A stretch of 64,000 nt of DNA from Nostoc sp. NIES-3756 (lineage in GTDB: Bacteria > Cyanobacteriota > Cyanobacteriia > Cyanobacteriales > Nostocaceae). Made by a program: the position numbers and the translations under genes. This document shows, in pieces, positions 34,432 to 45,400 of this stretch (its first letter is position 1; every line of letters starts with the position of its first letter). Where the stretch lies: assembly GCF_001548375.1 (NCBI RefSeq), contig NZ_AP017295.1, forward strand, positions 2,700,501-2,764,500, read 5' to 3'. Below the pieces are notes generated by a model. The model did no database searches. It saw only the letters and a list, made by a program, of their open reading frames with translations, and had not been told where the DNA came from.

Positions 34432-35152
34432 GAGAAAGTAATTAGGTATTTTGAGAAAGATACTGCGATGTCTATGACAGGCTATGCCTACACACTTTTG
34501 ATGATGGGGTGATGTGGGCGATGGCGTAACCGCCCAGCGTAGCTGATCGCTTTTTCACTTTACAAAAACTTTCAGTTGAAATTAAATTAATAAACTTTAT
34601 TAGTACAAATAAAAACATATAAATTTTGAGCATTTACATATCAGCTACGCTCATTGCAATCAGTCGGGCAGTTATTAGGCTATGTTTGCAAATCATCGAC
34701 CTCACATTTTGATAGGTTTTAAACCCAACATTTAGCTAGTGACAAGGTTAGGCTTATTTTTTAGGCTTGGTATATTCACTTAATTTTTATTTATAAGTAT
34801 GTGAAAAGTGCAAGTAAATTAATTACTGATATGTGTATCAGGTGAGCCATCAGTAGTAAAACTTTGTAGAGCTTCTTGGTAGTTTAAAAAACCTAAATTA
34901 TGACTAAAAACTATGCAAACTAGAGTAAGTAATCACTATATTTCATTTCAAATAAAATTAGCTTTTACTATGAAACACCTTATGTGAGTTAAAAATATCT
35001 TACCAAAATCAAAGTTTTGTATCTTTGATTTAATTGTCTATTTCAGATATTAGCGACAAAACTGTTTTTTTTAGTCTATAACTCACATAAGTCGTATGAA
35101 TCAATTCATTCTTATGAATTTGTGGAACTATTGTTTAGTAAGCCAAAAGGAA
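34432..35152. other. Noncoding tract upstream of the conflict locus
   Basis: About 720 bp without a supported gene, AT-rich. It contains the right copy of the 34-bp inverted repeat (34517-34550). No promoter or RNA gene is recognised. It separates the 33678 gene from the Trypco1-like gene. Confidence 0.4.
34517..34550. repeat. 34-bp inverted repeat, right copy
   Basis: Exact reverse complement of 33599-33632, starting GGCGATGGCG and ending GCTGATCGC. Confidence 0.85.
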
Positions 35153-35548
35153 TTACGAAATTTCAACTTTCTTTTCTGGGAAAGAACATTCCACAGTAAT
35201 CTTCATATTACTTTTTGCAGTACCTTTTGTTACATAAGGAATACCTGCTTCTCCACCTAATTCAATGCCAAACTCCAAAGTAACTTTATTCACATTAGGA
35301 ATAGGAATTTGTTTAAATGCTTTTAAAGAGCAAACAGTATAAGCGTGAATTGTGGATTGAATAATTTGAAAATTTTGGATCATTTTTTGACGCATTTCCA
35401 TAGGACTCATTCCTTTGTGGACTAATGCCTCTTCCTCTTCTTCGTCTTCTAGTATTTCTGTTGTGACTAAATCAACATCCACTTCTTCGTTAACTTCCAT
35501 ATAGATGATCGTGTCGTCATCTAACTTAATAGGTGTAATTCTAGCCAT
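35153..35548 (-). CDS. Trypco1-like (CU044_2847-type) partner protein
   Basis: 131 aa. The N-terminal strands (ITPIKLDDDTIIYMEV) are followed by an acidic linker with a run of glutamates, a helix (MEMRQKMIQNFQIIQSTIHAY) and a C-terminal beta unit (KVTLEFGIELGGEAGIPYVTKGTAKSNMKITVEC). The FGIELGGEAG...KGTAKSN.KI pattern matches my recollection of the trypsin-co-occurring domain 1 found beside trypsin, caspase and NTPase effectors in conflict systems. It is divergent from the caspase-WD40 gene across 127 bp that must hold both promoters. It could be a regulator, adaptor or immunity component. Confidence 0.65.
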   Translation of the reverse strand: MARITPIKLDDDTIIYMEVNEEVDVDLVTTEILEDEEEEEALVHKGMSPMEMRQKMIQNFQIIQSTIHAYTVCSLKAFKQIPIPNVNKVTLEFGIELGGEAGIPYVTKGTAKSNMKITVECSFPEKKVEIS

Positions 35549-35675
35549 GATGAATTATGAAAAATAAACAACTAAATAATCACAATAACTTGTAAATTGC
35601 TCTTTTTAGAAAATTTAGTAAAAAATTTATCACACATTAGTAATTATTCTAAACATTTTTTTAGGAGTTTCTACC

Positions 35676-38600
35676 ATGAGCCGAGATGCGTTAGTAGTAG
35701 GTATTAATAATTACGAGAAGTTGGGTAAAGATTTGATCAATTTGACAGCACCTGCAAAAGATGCTGAGGCGATCGCAAAATTATTAGAAGATTATGGAGA
35801 ATTTAAGGTAAAACGTTTACCTGAAGTTAAGAATACAGAGAATGGTAAGATTCGCATAGGCGAAAAAACATCAGTAAAAACGACTCAGTTAGAAGAAGCA
35901 ATAATTCAACTTTTTACACCAAAAGGCAAGCCCCCAGAAACAGCACTGTTGTATTTTTCTGGACATGGACTGCGTAAAGACAGAGGTATTCAGGAAGGAT
36001 ATTTAGCAGCAAGTGATGTTAAGCCAACAGAAGGTATATGGGGAATATCTCTGCAATGGCTACGGAGATTGTTGCAAGAAAGTCAGGTCAGACAACAAAT
36101 TATTATCTTAGATTGTTGTTATAGCGGAGAAGTACTAAATTTTGCTGAAGCAGATCCAGGTGATAGGGGTAAAAAAGGAGATAGATGCTTTATTGCTGCT
36201 TGCCGTGATTTTGAGACAGCCTATCAAGCAATTGATGGTAAACATAGTGTATTGACTCAAATGTTACTTAAAGGACTAGAACCTGACTTCAAAGGGTGGG
36301 TTACTAATCTCAGTTTGGCGCATTTTTTAAATCAGGAGGCTCATGTTTTTCCTCAAACCCCACTTTACTATAACTCTGGTGAGGTAATTAAGTTTACCAG
36401 AAGATACACTGCACCTATAGAAGAAGTAGCCGCTAGATCAAAAGACGCAGTATGTCCATACAAAGGTTTAGAATATTTTGATTGTAAAGAAGAAGATGCC
36501 AAGTTTTTTCATGGAAGAACAAATTTAACAGACAAGTTAAGAGAAAAATTACTTAAAGACAAATTTTTAACCGTGTTAGGAGCATCGGGAAGTGGTAAAT
36601 CTAGTGTTGTCCGAGCCGGGTTACTTTATCAATTAGAATCGGGATGGAAATCATTAGGTACTAACAATTGGCAATATAAAAAATTTCTACCAGGAGAAAA
36701 ACCTTTAGAAAATCTAGCATTAGCATTTGTTGAAACAGAGTTATCTGATATTGATAAAGGTATTCAGTTAGGAAGAGCAAAAGAAGAATTAATTACCAAA
36801 GGCAAATTTGCTTTAGAAAGCTTAATTATAGCTATTCAAAAGCCTATTGTATTAGTAGTAGATCAGTTTGAAGAAGTGTTTACCCTCTGCCCTAATGAGG
36901 AAGAACGTAAACAATTTTTTGATTGTCTGTTAGGTGCATTAGAACTTTTAGGTAACAAGTTCTATCTAGTAATCACTATGCGGGCAGATTTTCTTGGTAA
37001 GTGTACTGAATATAGAAGTTTAGCTCAAAAAATCCAGGCTTATCAAGAAATTGTCTTACCAATGGAGCCAGAAGAATTAGAGCAAGCGATTACAAAACCA
37101 GCCGAACAAGTCGGTTTAAAAATTGAACCCGAACTAGTCAAACAAATGATGGCTGATGTTCTCAAATCACCAGGAATGTTACCACTGTTGCAATATACTC
37201 TTAGTGAACTTTGGAAACATCGTGAGAGTGAGTGTTTAACACTACAAGCCTACACTAAATTAGATGGTATTCATGGAGCTTTACCAAAACGAGCTAATGA
37301 AATTTATGATGAATTCTCACCTACACAACAGGGAGTAACCCGGAAAATCTTTTTAGAACTCACTCAACTTGGTGAAGGAACTGAAGACACGCGCCGACGA
37401 GTACGAAAACAAGATTTGTTAAACTGCCATTCAGATCCTCAAGTTGTAGAGGAAATTATCCAGAAACTAGCTAGTGAAAAGGGTAGATTACTCGTTACAA
37501 ATGCAATGCTAGAAAAAGGAAACACATCTAAGCCAGTAGAAGAACTGGTAGATGTAGCTCACGAAGCACTAATTCGCCATTGGGATCTTTTGCGTGAGTG
37601 GTTGAGCCAAAGCCGAGAGGATATTCGCAAAAAGCGGAAATTTGAGGCTGAAGCTAAAGATTGGTTAGCGAAAGACAGGAATCAGGATTATTTGCTCAGG
37701 GGTCTTAAATTAAGAGAAGCTGAAGGATTACTTCAACAGATGCAAAAAACATCTGATTCATTTTTCTTAAATCAAGATACACAAGAATTTGTGCAACAAA
37801 GTCTTCAAAGGGAGAAAGAAGAACAAGAAATAGCAGAAAGAATAAAACAAGAACAGATTCGCAAAGAAAAAGAAGAACAAGCAAGAAAACAAAAAGAAAT
37901 TCAAGAAGAACTCCAAAGAGAGCAAGAAAAACTTAGAAAGCAAAAGCAACGTCTTTTAAGAAATAGAATTATATTGGGAATAACAGTACCTATCTTATTG
38001 GGAACATTGGCTTGGATATGGAACAATAATCAAAATAATGAAATCGTCAGATTAGCTCAAAACTCAAACCGTCTTTCTGATTCTTATAAGGGATCTGATG
38101 CCTTGGTAGAAGGTATAAAGGCAGCTAAAGCTTTAAAAAATCCTTTTGTGATCATCAAATCTAATACTAGAACGCAAGTGATAACTGCTTTAGCGCGATC
38201 TATTTATGATCTTAAAGAAATTAACAATTTGGAAGGACACAGAAGCGCAATCAAAAATGTTAGCTTTAGCCTAGATAGCAAAACTCTCGCTTCGGGGGAT
38301 GTTGATGGCGTAATTAAGCTCTGGAAATCAGATGGAACATTGCTCCGAACAATTCACGGGCATACTCGTTATATTAACAGTATTAGCTTCCATCCTGATG
38401 GCAAAATGTTTGCTTCCGCCAGTGCTGATGGTACTGTTAAGTTGTGGAATTTAGAAAATGGCACACTTATTAAAACATTTTTAGGGCATACGAAAATAGT
38501 TAATAAAGTGATTTTTAGTCCTGATAAAAATTACTTAGTATCAGCAAGTGATGATGGTTTTATCAAGGTTTGGTCTTTTGATGGTAGATTAATCAGAAAT

Positions 38601-40511
38601 ATAAAATTAGATTCATCAGTTAAAGATATTACTTTCAGCCCTGATGGACAAACTTTAGCCTCATCAGAAACAAACGGTGGTCGTGATAAGTCAAAAGACG
38701 GTATTGTTAAGCTGTGGAATTGGAATACAGCAGACGGAAAGCCAAGCAAAACTATTTCTACAGCGCAATGTAATAGTAAAAGATGCACTATTTGGGCTGT
38801 TAAATTTAGTCCTGATGGAAAATTTATAGCGACTGCTAGCGATAACCGAACAATTAAACTTTGGAAGACAGACGGAACTTTTATTGGATACATTGATGGA
38901 ATTGAAAAAGATGATGGTGGACATAATGATCAGATTCTGGCTTTAAGTTTTAGACCTAACAAAACCCAAGCTGGTGAATATTTATTAGCCTCAGCCAGTC
39001 GGGATCAAAGCGTCAGAGTTTGGTATGTTAAGTCTAACTACGACATTGAACCACCCAAACGTGAAGAATTAAAGCCAAAAGTATTGGAACTGGCAGGATA
39101 TGATAGTAAAGTTTCATCTGTAGAGTTTTCTGCTGATGGTAACACTCTAGCTTCTGGAAGCAATGATAAAACTGTTAAGCTGTGGAATATTGATAGCAGA
39201 CTGCAAGAGCTACCACATGAAAGAGAAAAAGTTAAAAGTGTCAGCTTTAGTCCTGATGGCAAAATAATTGCTTCATCTGGGCAGTCTGAAATTAACAACA
39301 AAGGTATTATTCATCTTTGGAATTGGGATGAAAATAGCAAACGCTGGCAGGAAAAGCAGTCCATTTCCGCACATGAACTCTTAATTCGGCAAGTTCGTTT
39401 TAGTCCTGATGGTCAAGTATTTGCATCTGTTAGTATGGACGGGACTATCAAAATTTGGAGTAAAGAAGGTCAATTTATTGCTTCCTCACCCAGTATAAAA
39501 AAAGAGTTTTATAGTATTAGTTTTAGCCCTGATAGAAAAACTCTAGCTTCAGGTGACGCTAATAATAATGTCATCCTTTGGGAATACAAAGGTAATTCAT
39601 TAACTCCAATGCAAACTCTTGCTGGACATACAAATGGTGTTAGGAGCGTCAGTTTTAGTTCAGATGGAAAATGGTTAGCTTCTGCTGACATAGATAATGT
39701 AATTAAACTTTGGCGGCGAGACGGTAATTCTTGGAAGTGGCAAAAAGATTTAAAAGGACATCGAGACGACATTCAAGCCATTACTTTTAGCCCTGATAGT
39801 CAAATATTAGCCTCTGCTAGTGATGATGCTACAGTCAAACTGTGGAACCTAAACGGTAATTTAATTAATACACTTTATGGTCATACTAGGAGAGTTACTG
39901 GTATTAGTTTCACTCCAGATAGTCAAATTATTGCCTCTGTTAGTGCTGATAAAAAAATTATTTTCTGGGGTCGAAATGGTAACTTACTACATACCGTTAA
40001 CAAGCACGATGGTGTAATATCTGATGTGCAATTTAGTCCTGATGGTCAAACTCTTGCCTCTGCTAGTGATGACTATCGAGTAATTCTTTGGGATTTGCAT
40101 CTTGACCAATTATTGGCACAGGGTTGTAATTTATCCGGTAATTATCTCCGCACCAGTTCTTCCATAACCTCTGAAATTCGTAGTTTCTGTCGTATACCAG
40201 AAGTTGAGCCAGAGTTGCTTGTTGAACAGGGAAAAGATTTGGCGCGTCAAGGAAAGATTGAAGATGCTCTTACTAAGTTTAAGGAGGCTCAACAACGGGG
40301 TTATACTTTAAATTTTGACCCAAACAAAGAAGCAAACAATTTAGCTGAGGCTGCCGAACAACTCGAACAAGGATTAGAGGATGCAAAACAAGGTAAAATT
40401 CAAGAAGCAGCTAATGCTTTTAAATTAGCAATTGAGCTAGACTCTGCTTTTGCTAATTCAGGAATTGAACCCGCAGAAGAAGCAAAGCGTTTATATGAAA
40501 TTAATTTATAA
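35676..40511 (+). CDS. Caspase-nSTAND NTPase-TM-WD40 protein (conflict/cell-death effector candidate)
   Basis: 1611 aa, AGGAG upstream of the ATG. Residues 1-245: C14 caspase-like domain with the catalytic dyad H97 (LLYFSGHGL) and C148 (IILDCCYSGE). Residues 260-740: STAND-class NTPase opening with CPYKGLEYFDCKEEDAKFFHGR, Walker A GASGSGKSS (302-310), Walker B IVLVVDQFEEVF (D396) and the downstream RADFLGKC. Then a charged coiled coil (about 700-760), one membrane segment (about 764-785), 14 WD40 units (about 848-1475, enough for two seven-bladed propellers) and a C-terminal TPR-like tail (GKDLARQGKIEDALTKFKEA). Inferred: WD40 sensing triggers NTPase assembly and protease activation at a membrane. 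No frameshift seen. Confidence 0.9.
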   Translation: MSRDALVVGINNYEKLGKDLINLTAPAKDAEAIAKLLEDYGEFKVKRLPEVKNTENGKIRIGEKTSVKTTQLEEAIIQLFTPKGKPPETALLYFSGHGLRKDRGIQEGYLAASDVKPTEGIWGISLQWLRRLLQESQVRQQIIILDCCYSGEVLNFAEADPGDRGKKGDRCFIAACRDFETAYQAIDGKHSVLTQMLLKGLEPDFKGWVTNLSLAHFLNQEAHVFPQTPLYYNSGEVIKFTRRYTAPIEEVAARSKDAVCPYKGLEYFDCKEEDAKFFHGRTNLTDKLREKLLKDKFLTVLGASGSGKSSVVRAGLLYQLESGWKSLGTNNWQYKKFLPGEKPLENLALAFVETELSDIDKGIQLGRAKEELITKGKFALESLIIAIQKPIVLVVDQFEEVFTLCPNEEERKQFFDCLLGALELLGNKFYLVITMRADFLGKCTEYRSLAQKIQAYQEIVLPMEPEELEQAITKPAEQVGLKIEPELVKQMMADVLKSPGMLPLLQYTLSELWKHRESECLTLQAYTKLDGIHGALPKRANEIYDEFSPTQQGVTRKIFLELTQLGEGTEDTRRRVRKQDLLNCHSDPQVVEEIIQKLASEKGRLLVTNAMLEKGNTSKPVEELVDVAHEALIRHWDLLREWLSQSREDIRKKRKFEAEAKDWLAKDRNQDYLLRGLKLREAEGLLQQMQKTSDSFFLNQDTQEFVQQSLQREKEEQEIAERIKQEQIRKEKEEQARKQKEIQEELQREQEKLRKQKQRLLRNRIILGITVPILLGTLAWIWNNNQNNEIVRLAQNSNRLSDSYKGSDALVEGIKAAKALKNPFVIIKSNTRTQVITALARSIYDLKEINNLEGHRSAIKNVSFSLDSKTLASGDVDGVIKLWKSDGTLLRTIHGHTRYINSISFHPDGKMFASASADGTVKLWNLENGTLIKTFLGHTKIVNKVIFSPDKNYLVSASDDGFIKVWSFDGRLIRNIKLDSSVKDITFSPDGQTLASSETNGGRDKSKDGIVKLWNWNTADGKPSKTISTAQCNSKRCTIWAVKFSPDGKFIATASDNRTIKLWKTDGTFIGYIDGIEKDDGGHNDQILALSFRPNKTQAGEYLLASASRDQSVRVWYVKSNYDIEPPKREELKPKVLELAGYDSKVSSVEFSADGNTLASGSNDKTVKLWNIDSRLQELPHEREKVKSVSFSPDGKIIASSGQSEINNKGIIHLWNWDENSKRWQEKQSISAHELLIRQVRFSPDGQVFASVSMDGTIKIWSKEGQFIASSPSIKKEFYSISFSPDRKTLASGDANNNVILWEYKGNSLTPMQTLAGHTNGVRSVSFSSDGKWLASADIDNVIKLWRRDGNSWKWQKDLKGHRDDIQAITFSPDSQILASASDDATVKLWNLNGNLINTLYGHTRRVTGISFTPDSQIIASVSADKKIIFWGRNGNLLHTVNKHDGVISDVQFSPDGQTLASASDDYRVILWDLHLDQLLAQGCNLSGNYLRTSSSITSEIRSFCRIPEVEPELLVEQGKDLARQGKIEDALTKFKEAQQRGYTLNFDPNKEANNLAEAAEQLEQGLEDAKQGKIQEAANAFKLAIELDSAFANSGIEPAEEAKRLYEINL

Positions 40512-40539
40512 AAATTTCTAAATAATGGAGAGATACTCT

Positions 40540-42228
40540 TCAGATACCATGACTTTTACCTATCACCCAGTGACGACGGAAAAACCGCGATAAAGCAGAC
40601 TCATCTAAGGATAGATAAATTGGGCGGCCATGTGGGCAGGTACGGGGGTTGCGGGTGCGTTGCCAATCATCTAGTAGCTTTTGCATTTCTGGTAAACTCA
40701 TGGGTGTACCGTTGCGGATGGCGCTACGACAAGCGACGGCAACTTGGGCGGTTTGTAAATCGCCTCCCCAACTGAGTTCTAAAATGGCTTCGGCACAGTC
40801 TTCACGTTGTTGTAACATGGCTGGTAAGTTACGCACTGCCCAGAGTTGTTCACCGAAAGGTTCAATATCTAAACCTATACGTTGTAGTTGGCAAACTTGC
40901 GCTGGAGATAATTGATAAAGAATAATTGGTGGTTCTACGGAAACCATCTGCCAATTATCAGACAATTGTTCGTACAATACCCGTTCATGGGCAATGTGTT
41001 GTTCTACTAGCCACATTCCCCCAGGATGTTCAGCGACTATATAAGTGTTGCTGACTTGGGCGACGGCTTTGAGGTAGTTTTGAGTGTTGTCTGCTGTATC
41101 TGCGTTTTGTGGATTAAAGTTATAATTACCCTTCTCTTCCGCAGCTTTGAGTAGTTGACTAACTCGCGTTGTATGCACAGATTCTTTGATGTTGGCAGAA
41201 CTAATACGCAGTGCTTGGTTAATTGCTTGAGTAATCTGTTCTTGCCAGTATTCTAAATTGTTGAGATAAATTTCTGTTTTTGCGGGGTTGCGGTTCCAGT
41301 TAATTTGGTCGGGGGAAATGGTGAGATGGAGAAAACAAACGGGATAGCGATCGCGTGGTAATGTTCTGTGAAATGCTGCTAAAATCGTTTGTTCTATTTC
41401 CGCCGACTTGACCATTCTACCGTTCATTGCCACTCTTATCCAGTCTGGACGATGACGATGGCAACGGTCTGGTAATCCTACTACCAAGGAGAGTGTTGAC
41501 TGTTGACTGTTGACTGTTGACTGTGGACTATTGACTGGATGTGGTATTTCTAGTTTGACTTCTTGTAAGTCGCCTGGACGTATTTGATTGAGGAATTGAG
41601 GGATTAATTGCCCTACAGAGGTGGCGGGGGAAATGGTGAACCAAATGCGTTCATTTTGCCAAACTTGCCAAGTAGTTTGAGGATGACAAAGAGCAATTTG
41701 TTGAATTATGGCTTGTACAGCTTTCATTTGCTGTGTTGTTGGGGGTAAGCCTTGACGACGTGCTGCACAATTAGCAAATAAGTTTGATACTGTGACTACT
41801 GTACCAGGTGCGATCGCAGTCGCTTCGACTTGTACAGTTTTTCCATCATCACCATAAACTACCCGCCAGCCTACACTTTCTGGAGCGCGACTGATAATTT
41901 CTAAATCTGCTAAGGTCGTTAAACTATGTAACGCTTCTCCCCGAAATCCCAGGCTGTTAATTTTCCACAAGTCTGCACTGGAGTGAATTTTACTGGTGCT
42001 ATGGGCTGAGGCGGCTTGTTGCAAATCATCTAGATTCATGCCGCAACCATTATCTGCAACACGGATGCGCCACTGTTGCGGCCATAGATAAACGACAATT
42101 CTTGTTGCCCCTGCATCTAAGGAATTTTCTACTAATTCTTTGACCACAGATGCAAAAGAGTCGATTACCTCGCCTGCTGTGATGAGATATACGACTTCTT
42201 GGGGTAGAGCTTGAATAGTAGATGCCAT
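40540..42228 (-). CDS. mutL: DNA mismatch repair protein MutL
   Basis: 562 aa. GHKL ATPase motifs: ITAGEVIDSFASVVKELVENSLDAGA contains the catalytic E and the N of motif I, then VADNGCGM and SLGFRGEALHSL. The C-terminal dimerisation domain has CPHGRPIYLSL. The metal-binding nuclease motif normally DQHAxxE reads EQHIAHERVLYE here, so D to E and A to I changes are present. A 14-residue insertion (about 232-245, NSPQSTVNSQQST) is encoded by six heptamer repeats. Cytoplasmic repair coordinator; whether the endonuclease is active is uncertain. Confidence 0.93.
   Translation of the reverse strand: MASTIQALPQEVVYLITAGEVIDSFASVVKELVENSLDAGATRIVVYLWPQQWRIRVADNGCGMNLDDLQQAASAHSTSKIHSSADLWKINSLGFRGEALHSLTTLADLEIISRAPESVGWRVVYGDDGKTVQVEATAIAPGTVVTVSNLFANCAARRQGLPPTTQQMKAVQAIIQQIALCHPQTTWQVWQNERIWFTISPATSVGQLIPQFLNQIRPGDLQEVKLEIPHPVNSPQSTVNSQQSTLSLVVGLPDRCHRHRPDWIRVAMNGRMVKSAEIEQTILAAFHRTLPRDRYPVCFLHLTISPDQINWNRNPAKTEIYLNNLEYWQEQITQAINQALRISSANIKESVHTTRVSQLLKAAEEKGNYNFNPQNADTADNTQNYLKAVAQVSNTYIVAEHPGGMWLVEQHIAHERVLYEQLSDNWQMVSVEPPIILYQLSPAQVCQLQRIGLDIEPFGEQLWAVRNLPAMLQQREDCAEAILELSWGGDLQTAQVAVACRSAIRNGTPMSLPEMQKLLDDWQRTRNPRTCPHGRPIYLSLDESALSRFFRRHWVIGKSHGI
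41494..41535. repeat. Heptanucleotide microsatellite inside mutL
   Basis: Six heptamers, four exact TGTTGAC units (41494-41521), then TGTGGAC and TATTGAC. The total is 42 bp, a multiple of three, so the reading frame is kept. Loss or gain of one unit would shift the mutL frame. Confidence 0.95.
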
Positions 42229-42482
42229 AAGTTATAGTTTATAACTTTTGGTGCAGTAGTTGATAATTCGTAATTCGTAATAGCTTGATTTAATACTTAA
42301 CTATTTCTTGTCTACAACATTATGTAAAAGCTTAAATATTTATGTATATTAATACACTAAGTAAGTAAATAACCTGAAAATAAATATTGACACCGGATGT
42401 ATAATTAGCGCGAGTTGTCCTGTATAACAAGATAAATTTAAAACTTATCGGTTTTGCGTTCCCCGTACCTGGATAGGAGCAT

Positions 42483-45400
42483 ATGTGGCAAAAAGAGAAA
42501 AAAGACACTGGCATAGTGAATCTGGCATTGTTGCTGACCTTAACGACCGCCCCCATCGCTGCAAATATGTTATTGTCAGCGCCGATGCTGGCACAATCGA
42601 CGAAAGAAACACCCGCTTTTGAGCTACCGCAAACCGTGGAAAACGGAACTACATTGCGGATAGATGGCTCAACTAGCTTAATAGCAGTGAATCAAAGCCT
42701 GAAACAGAGTTTTGAGCAACAGTTCGCGGGAACTAAAGTAGACTTAGCTACTAATGGTACTGAATCTGCACTCAAAGGCGTGTTGGATGGCAGCATTGAT
42801 GTAGCAGCTCTTGCTCGTGGCTTGACTCCAGAAGAAAAAGCCCAAGGTTTGGAACAGGTGAGATTGCACCGCGAAAAGATTGCCATCATTGTGGGCGAAG
42901 AAAACCCCTTCAAAGGCAGCTTAACCGATAGGCAATTCGCTAGGATTTTTCGGGGACGTATTACTAATTGGTCACAAATAGGAGCGCCAGCAGCCAAGAT
43001 TCGCTTTATAGACCGACCAGATACCAGCGACACCCGCCAAACACTAAGCAGCTACCCAGTATTTAAAGCTGCTAAATTTGCCACAGGCTCTACTGCTACT
43101 CAGGTGAGTGAAGACAACACGGCAGAAATCGTCAAACAACTTGGTAAGGACGGGATTAGCTATGCTAGAGCCAATCAGGTATTAAAATTGACCGGGGTGC
43201 GGGTTCTCCAGTTACACGAGACTACACCGGATGACCCGAAATATCCCTTTTCCCAACCGCTAGTATATGTTTATAAAAAAAGCCCTAAGCCATCTGTAGC
43301 GGCGTTTCTCGGCTTTGCTTTGGCATCGCCTGGACAAAAAGCGATAGAAACAGCAAGAGTAGCTGAAGCAGAAGCGATCGCGAAAGGTGAAACCCAAGCA
43401 CCGCTAACAGCAACTAATCCCGCTAGTACACCTGAGGCTACAACTTCTCCCGTAGCTGGAACTGCACCGTTCACCACTTCAGCCCCTAATACTAATACTT
43501 TTCCCAATGCAAGTACAACTAACAACCTCACGCAGCCAGGTGTAGAAGCTTCTCCAGAAACGCCTCAATTGGATCGTTCTTTGTTGTGGTGGTTATTGTT
43601 ACCTGTAGGTGCGATCGGTGGATTATTGTTATGGTTTATTAAGCGTCCATCCGCAACCACAGCATTAGACAGTACCCCAGAACTTAGTGAGGCGGAAACT
43701 AAGAGCGATGTTACCTCTACATCTGAGCCATTAGTGGAAATCCACGACAATACTACCAACACCATACTTCAAAATAACAACGCAACTGTCATTCAATCCA
43801 CAAATTCTACAGCGATTCAAGAGTTAGACAACAACCCAACTGTCATTCAATTCACAAACGCTACGACGATTCAAGAAGTAGACAACAATCCAACTGTCAT
43901 TCAATCCACTGCTCAAGAGTCAGACAAAACCAATTTAGGTAATCCTCAAATTACAATTCCGCCTGAACTGGAACAATCACCTTGGGATATGGAAGCACCT
44001 GCTGCTGTTGTCAATACTTCCTATCCCCAAATGATTGAAGTACCAAAAACTCCTACTCATGTAGAGCAGCCAACAACAAATGTCGTCACGCAGATTCAAG
44101 AAACTGCACCTGCTGAGGACAATCATCAGCAATTAACAGAAGAATTACCGCAAACACCAGCATATTCAGATAACGAAGAAACTGAATTGGCTCCCGTAGC
44201 TAGCGAAGATACCGACGTAGCAGACTCTCTCCCTGATTTGCCAGATTTTCACGCCATTTTTGCTGATGCAGCAGATGAGGATGCGGTAGAACAGACGGAT
44301 GTTCAGGAAATAACTGATGAAAATGGGCAATTAGCAGCTATATTGCCTACATTTAACGATATTCCCGAAGATGCACTCAACTCAGTAGCAGATGCAGCCG
44401 AAATCCATGAAAATGGAATGTTGGAGGAAGGAGAATTTCTCACTCCATCTAGTTTAGGAACTTTAACAAGTGGTGCAGTCCTAGCAGGAGTAGGAGCGCA
44501 AGCTTGGGTGGGAAGCAATCACATTGAAGAAACTGTGACATCCCAGGTGTCAGCAACGGCTAACGTTCCTGAAACAAGTATACTCACAGCATCAGCAACA
44601 ACATCTGAGTTGGAAAATGAGGAAGAACCAAGTAGCATTGTCCTAAAATCCCGAAATGCTGAGTGGGCTTATGTTTCTTGGTACGTTTCGCCTCATGATC
44701 AGCAAAAGCTGCATAATCAAGGAATCTCAGAATTAGCACTACGACTTTATGATGTCACTGAGATTGATCTGAGTTACCAACAACCGCAGCAGGTACAGCA
44801 GTACGAATGTGAGCCAGGAACAAGCGATCGCTATGTCCAGATTCCTGCAAGCGATCGCGATTATATAATAGACCTGGGTTATGTTACCGGGGGAGAGTGG
44901 GTGAATATAGCTCGTTCTGCTAGCGTCCATGTCTTCAATCGTCCCTATACAGACCCCCTATTGGCAAATCTGCCAGGATTAGATACAGCAAGTAGCGTTG
45001 TCTTTACTCCTCGTTCTCCTAAATGGGCTTATGTAAGTTGGGATATTTCTCCTGCGCATCAACAATTACTCATAGAGCATGGAATTACTCAGTTAGCACT
45101 TAGACTGTATGATGCCACTAATATTGACCTGAGTTACCAGCATCCTCAGTTAGTGCAGCAGTATGAGTTTGATGAAATCACCCGCGATCGCTACGTGTCA
45201 ATCCCTCATAGTGATCATGATTACGTAACAGAAGTGGGTTATGTAACCACAGCCGGGGATTGGGTAACTATAGCCCGTTCTGCGATCGTTCATATTTTCA
45301 ATAGTTCCCAAGGCGATTTCTGGTTTGTAGCCGATAGCGAGTTAATTATTCACGGAGCTACAGATCCTGATGCTACCGTAACTATTGCAGGTAAACCTGT

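Noticed and set aside
37767..39772. Several minus-strand frames inside the caspase-WD40 gene
   Set aside because: Shadows caused by the repeated WD40 codon pattern; composition is Leu/Phe/Ser-rich antisense.
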